Positions 21,682 through 23,960 of a stretch of DNA of 23,960 nucleotides are shown in pieces (position 1 is the first letter of the stretch; every line of letters begins with the position of its first letter). A program made the position numbers and the translations under genes. Source of the DNA: Candidatus Aerophobota bacterium (lineage in GTDB: Bacteria > Aerophobota > Aerophobia > Aerophobales > JAGHCO01); NCBI GenBank assembly GCA_021160405.1, contig JAGHCO010000126.1, positions 1 to 23,960 of the forward strand, in the 5' to 3' direction. A model generated the notes under the pieces. That model was not told the DNA's origin, made no database searches, and saw only the letters and a list, made by a program, of their open reading frames with translations.

Positions 21682-23261
21682 TTAAATCAAGAGAAGAAAA
21701 TATGTTAGATAAGGCTGCCAATAGCTTAATCAAGGGAAAACTAAAAATTAAGGAAGATATACAGAAAAAAGAAAAAGTAGAAAAAGAAATGCAGAAAGAA
21801 GAAAAAAAACCTGTTCCTTCTAAAACTAAGGAGAAGGAAAATTTTTCACATATGGTTAATCAGTATCAAAATCCTAAACCGCTTAAAGAGGGAGATATTA
21901 TAAAAGCAAAAGTTGTACAAGTAGGAAGAGATGGAGTTTTGCTTGACATCGGTACGAAATCGGAGGGTTTTATGCCTTGGACAGAATACCAATCTAAGCC
22001 TCAAAAAGTTCCACAGGTTGGAGAAGAGCTAAATGTTTGTGTAATTAAAAAAGATTTTTCAGGACCTCTTTTCTTATCTAAAAAGGAAGCTGATTTTCGT
22101 CTTAGCTGGGAAAAATTTTCTGAGGCTTTTAAACAGGGAAAACCACTAACAGTAAAGGTGAGCAAAATAGTAAAAGGAGGACTATTAGCTACTTTGGGTT
22201 CTTTAAGTTGTTTTGTTCCCGCCTCTCATGTTAGTTTAAAAAGAAACGAGGATTTAAGAAAATATGTGGGAAATTTGCTAAAGGTTAGAGTAATTGAGTT
22301 AAATAAGAATTCCAAGAATATAGTAGTTTCCAGAAAGTTTCTCCAACTGGAGGAAAAAGAGAAAAGAAAGGAAGAAACTCTCTCCAATCTAAAAGAAGGA
22401 AAAATAGTTACTGGGAGAGTTAGTTCTATAACTAAATTTGGAGTTTTTGTAGATTTAGGTGGAATTGATGGTTTAATTCATCCTGAAAATCTCTCCTGGG
22501 GTTGGGTAAAAGATCCTCATGAGGTAGTAAGTGTGGGAGAGATAGTAAAGGTAAAGGTACTAAAACTGGATAAAAAGAAGTCTAAGATATCTCTGGGAAT
22601 AAAACAAACTAAACCTGATCCCTGGTCTACAGTAAAAGAGAAGTATCCAATTGGATCTTTAGTGGAAGGACGAGTTACTTACCTTACTAATTTTGGTGTC
22701 TTTGTAGAAATTGAGGAAGGATTGGAGGGACTTATTCATATATCAGATCTATCATGGGATAAACGTATATCTCATCCTAAGGAAGTGGTACGAGTAGGAG
22801 AGATAGTAAAGGTAAAGGTGCTGGATGTAAAGGATGTTGAGAAAAGAATGGCCCTAGGTTTAAAACAAATTCAGCCCGATCCTTGGGAAAAACTATTACA
22901 GGAATATAAGGTAGGAGACACAGTTTCTGGAATAGTCCAGGAGATAACTAACTTTGGTGTTTTTGTAAAATTAGCGCCAGGAATAGATGGACTTATCCAT
23001 GTTTCTGAACTGGGCAGTGAATATATTCATCATCCAAATAAGGTTACTTCTGTGGGGGAAAAGATAAGTGCAGAAATTGTGGAAATAGATAGAGAAAAAA
23101 GGCGAATCAGGTTGAGTGTGCGACAATTAAAAGAAAGGGAGAACCAAAAGGAAAAAGAAAATAGAATCAATTCTCTAACATCGGATGATGAGAAAGTTGT
23201 AATGGGTGATTTCATAGAAGAAAAAATTAAGAAAAAATTAAGACAGGGATTTGGTAAATAA
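21678..23261 (+). CDS. rpsA: Ribosomal protein S1-like RNA-binding protein with five S1 domains
   Basis: Expected to help mRNA bind the 30S subunit. The 527-aa protein starts with a Lys/Glu-rich, probably disordered segment (about 1-70), then has five S1 (OB-fold) repeats beginning at GDIIKAKVVQ, GKPLTVKVSK, GKIVTGRVSS, GSLVEGRVTY and GDTVSGIVQE. Repeats 3-5 carry the strongest RNA-binding consensus (FGVFV followed by GLIH and VGE). Classical proteobacterial S1 has six repeats, so this is a shorter type. The start is TTG 21678, overlapping the ispH stop; ATG 21702 is an alternative. Repeats 3 and 4 share a 23-nt identical DNA stretch. plsY follows directly. Confidence 0.93.
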   Translation: MIKSREENMLDKAANSLIKGKLKIKEDIQKKEKVEKEMQKEEKKPVPSKTKEKENFSHMVNQYQNPKPLKEGDIIKAKVVQVGRDGVLLDIGTKSEGFMPWTEYQSKPQKVPQVGEELNVCVIKKDFSGPLFLSKKEADFRLSWEKFSEAFKQGKPLTVKVSKIVKGGLLATLGSLSCFVPASHVSLKRNEDLRKYVGNLLKVRVIELNKNSKNIVVSRKFLQLEEKEKRKEETLSNLKEGKIVTGRVSSITKFGVFVDLGGIDGLIHPENLSWGWVKDPHEVVSVGEIVKVKVLKLDKKKSKISLGIKQTKPDPWSTVKEKYPIGSLVEGRVTYLTNFGVFVEIEEGLEGLIHISDLSWDKRISHPKEVVRVGEIVKVKVLDVKDVEKRMALGLKQIQPDPWEKLLQEYKVGDTVSGIVQEITNFGVFVKLAPGIDGLIHVSELGSEYIHHPNKVTSVGEKISAEIVEIDREKRRIRLSVRQLKERENQKEKENRINSLTSDDEKVVMGDFIEEKIKKKLRQGFGK

Positions 23262-23891
23262 ATGCTATTGTTCTTCCTCTGTCTATTAGGAGGTTATCTG
23301 TTAGGTTCCTTCCCGACAGGATATGTGATGAGTAAGCTTCTAAAAGGTATAGATATAAGAAAATTTGGCAGTGGGAATATTGGATTTACTAATGTCCTTC
23401 GAGTCATAGGAACAGTTCCTGCTTTAGTTACTCTTGCAGGAGATATAGGGAAGGGTGTAGCTTCCGTTTATATGGGAAGTTTTTTTTCTTCTTTTATCCC
23501 AACTAATCCTTGTCTGGTTAAAGGACTAAGTGGATTAACTTCAATAATTGGGCATAATTGGCCTCTTTTCTTAAAATTTAAAGGGGGGAAAGGGGTAGCT
23601 ACTTCAGCTGGCGTTTTTCTTTTTCTTACTCCCCTACCCTTTCTCTTTTCTTTAATAACAATGGTAGTGGTAGTAGGATTTACTCGTTATGTTTCCCTTG
23701 GCTCCATAATTGCTGCCATATCTCTTCCTTTTTTTATCTGGATTCACTCTGGGACCCAGCTAATAATTTATCTACTTTTAAGTGTTCTCACAGCTGGAAT
23801 AATTATAATAAAGCATCGATCCAACTTGATTCGACTTTTTTTGGGCAAGGAAAATAAATTAGGGCAAAGAGTTAAGATAAAAAAAGAATAA
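23262..23891 (+). CDS. plsY: Glycerol-3-phosphate acyltransferase PlsY
   Basis: Integral membrane enzyme that transfers an acyl group from acyl phosphate to glycerol-3-phosphate, the first step of phospholipid synthesis; it normally works with PlsX. The 209-aa protein has several TM helices and the three conserved PlsY loops: GSFPTGYVMSKLLKGIDIRK followed by FGSGNIGFTNVLR, then GHNWPLFLKFKGGKGVATSA, and a C-terminal KHRSNLIRLFLGKENKLG. The start ATG abuts the S1 stop codon with almost no gap and only a weak ribosome-binding site, so it is probably coupled. It closes the lipid-related operon; a dispersed repeat begins 3 nt after its stop. Confidence 0.95.
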   Translation: MLLFFLCLLGGYLLGSFPTGYVMSKLLKGIDIRKFGSGNIGFTNVLRVIGTVPALVTLAGDIGKGVASVYMGSFFSSFIPTNPCLVKGLSGLTSIIGHNWPLFLKFKGGKGVATSAGVFLFLTPLPFLFSLITMVVVVGFTRYVSLGSIIAAISLPFFIWIHSGTQLIIYLLLSVLTAGIIIIKHRSNLIRLFLGKENKLGQRVKIKKE

Positions 23892-23894
23892 TTG

Positions 23895-23935
23895 TAACAG
23901 TTCAGACCACTAAGTCACCAAGGCACAAAGGGAAA
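23895..23935. repeat. Copy of the TTCAGCCACTAAG dispersed repeat at the right edge
   Basis: The sequence reads TAACAGTTCAGACCACTAAG then TCACCAAGGCACAAAGGG, matching the left arm of the element at 1526-1556 with one inserted base (CAGACCAC for CAGCCAC). It starts just after plsY; a possible inverted partner would lie beyond the window. Confidence 0.65.
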
Positions 23936-23960
23936 AATATGAGCCTTAAACCTATAAAAA

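Overview
The window is a dense, AT-rich stretch of bacterial chromosome carrying almost only housekeeping genes. Several signs point to an anaerobic or microaerophilic diderm that I cannot place to phylum with confidence. An LpxL/HtrB-type acyltransferase suggests a lipid A outer membrane. The only ribonucleotide reductase seen is the oxygen-independent B12 type, and there is a small two-cluster ferredoxin. SpoVG, RNase Y and the gene order cmk-plsC-ispH-S1 are shared with Clostridia and with several deep-branching or candidate phyla. The dispersed intergenic repeats are of a kind I associate with environmental candidate phyla such as Omnitrophota or Aerophobota. That last placement is an impression, not evidence.

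Layout. Positions 1-1016 (minus) hold the lipid A acyltransferase gene, followed by the first 27 codons of a glycolipid glycosyltransferase that runs off the left edge. Positions 1048-6671 (plus) hold a NIL-domain ferredoxin, a repeat-rich gap with the relic of an mnmA gene, nrdJ, spoVG, glnA and era. Positions 6681-9356 (minus) are a tightly overlapping queH-obg-proB unit, convergent with era. Positions 9357-10087 hold a tRNA-Leu(GAG), two dispersed repeats and a small unknown membrane protein. Positions 10088-13455 (minus) hold a radical SAM gene and the two subunits of a Trk/Ktr potassium uptake system. A divergent promoter region (13456-13685) leads into rny-nadD, then a 26-bp perfect inverted repeat that supplies the nadD stop codon, then rsfS and tRNA-Ala(GGC). 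From 16728 to the right edge there is one long co-directional run: ilvD, hisC, cmk, plsC, ispH, a five-domain S1 protein and plsY, most of them overlapping.

Function. The genes cover membrane lipid synthesis (LpxL-like, PlsC, PlsY, glycosyltransferase), isoprenoids (IspH), nucleotide supply (NrdJ, Cmk), nitrogen and amino acids (GlnA, ProB, IlvD, HisC), NAD (NadD), ribosome assembly and translation (Era, Obg, RsfS, S1, two tRNAs, QueH), RNA decay (RNase Y) and K+ uptake.

I see no defence system, CRISPR array, prophage, intact transposase or secondary-metabolite cluster, and no convincing new system. The less ordinary signals are the decayed mnmA with the nrdJ promoter inside it, the inverted-repeat element at the end of nadD, the dispersed repeats, an in-frame CxxC-containing fragment ahead of ilvD, and a few start-codon puzzles.
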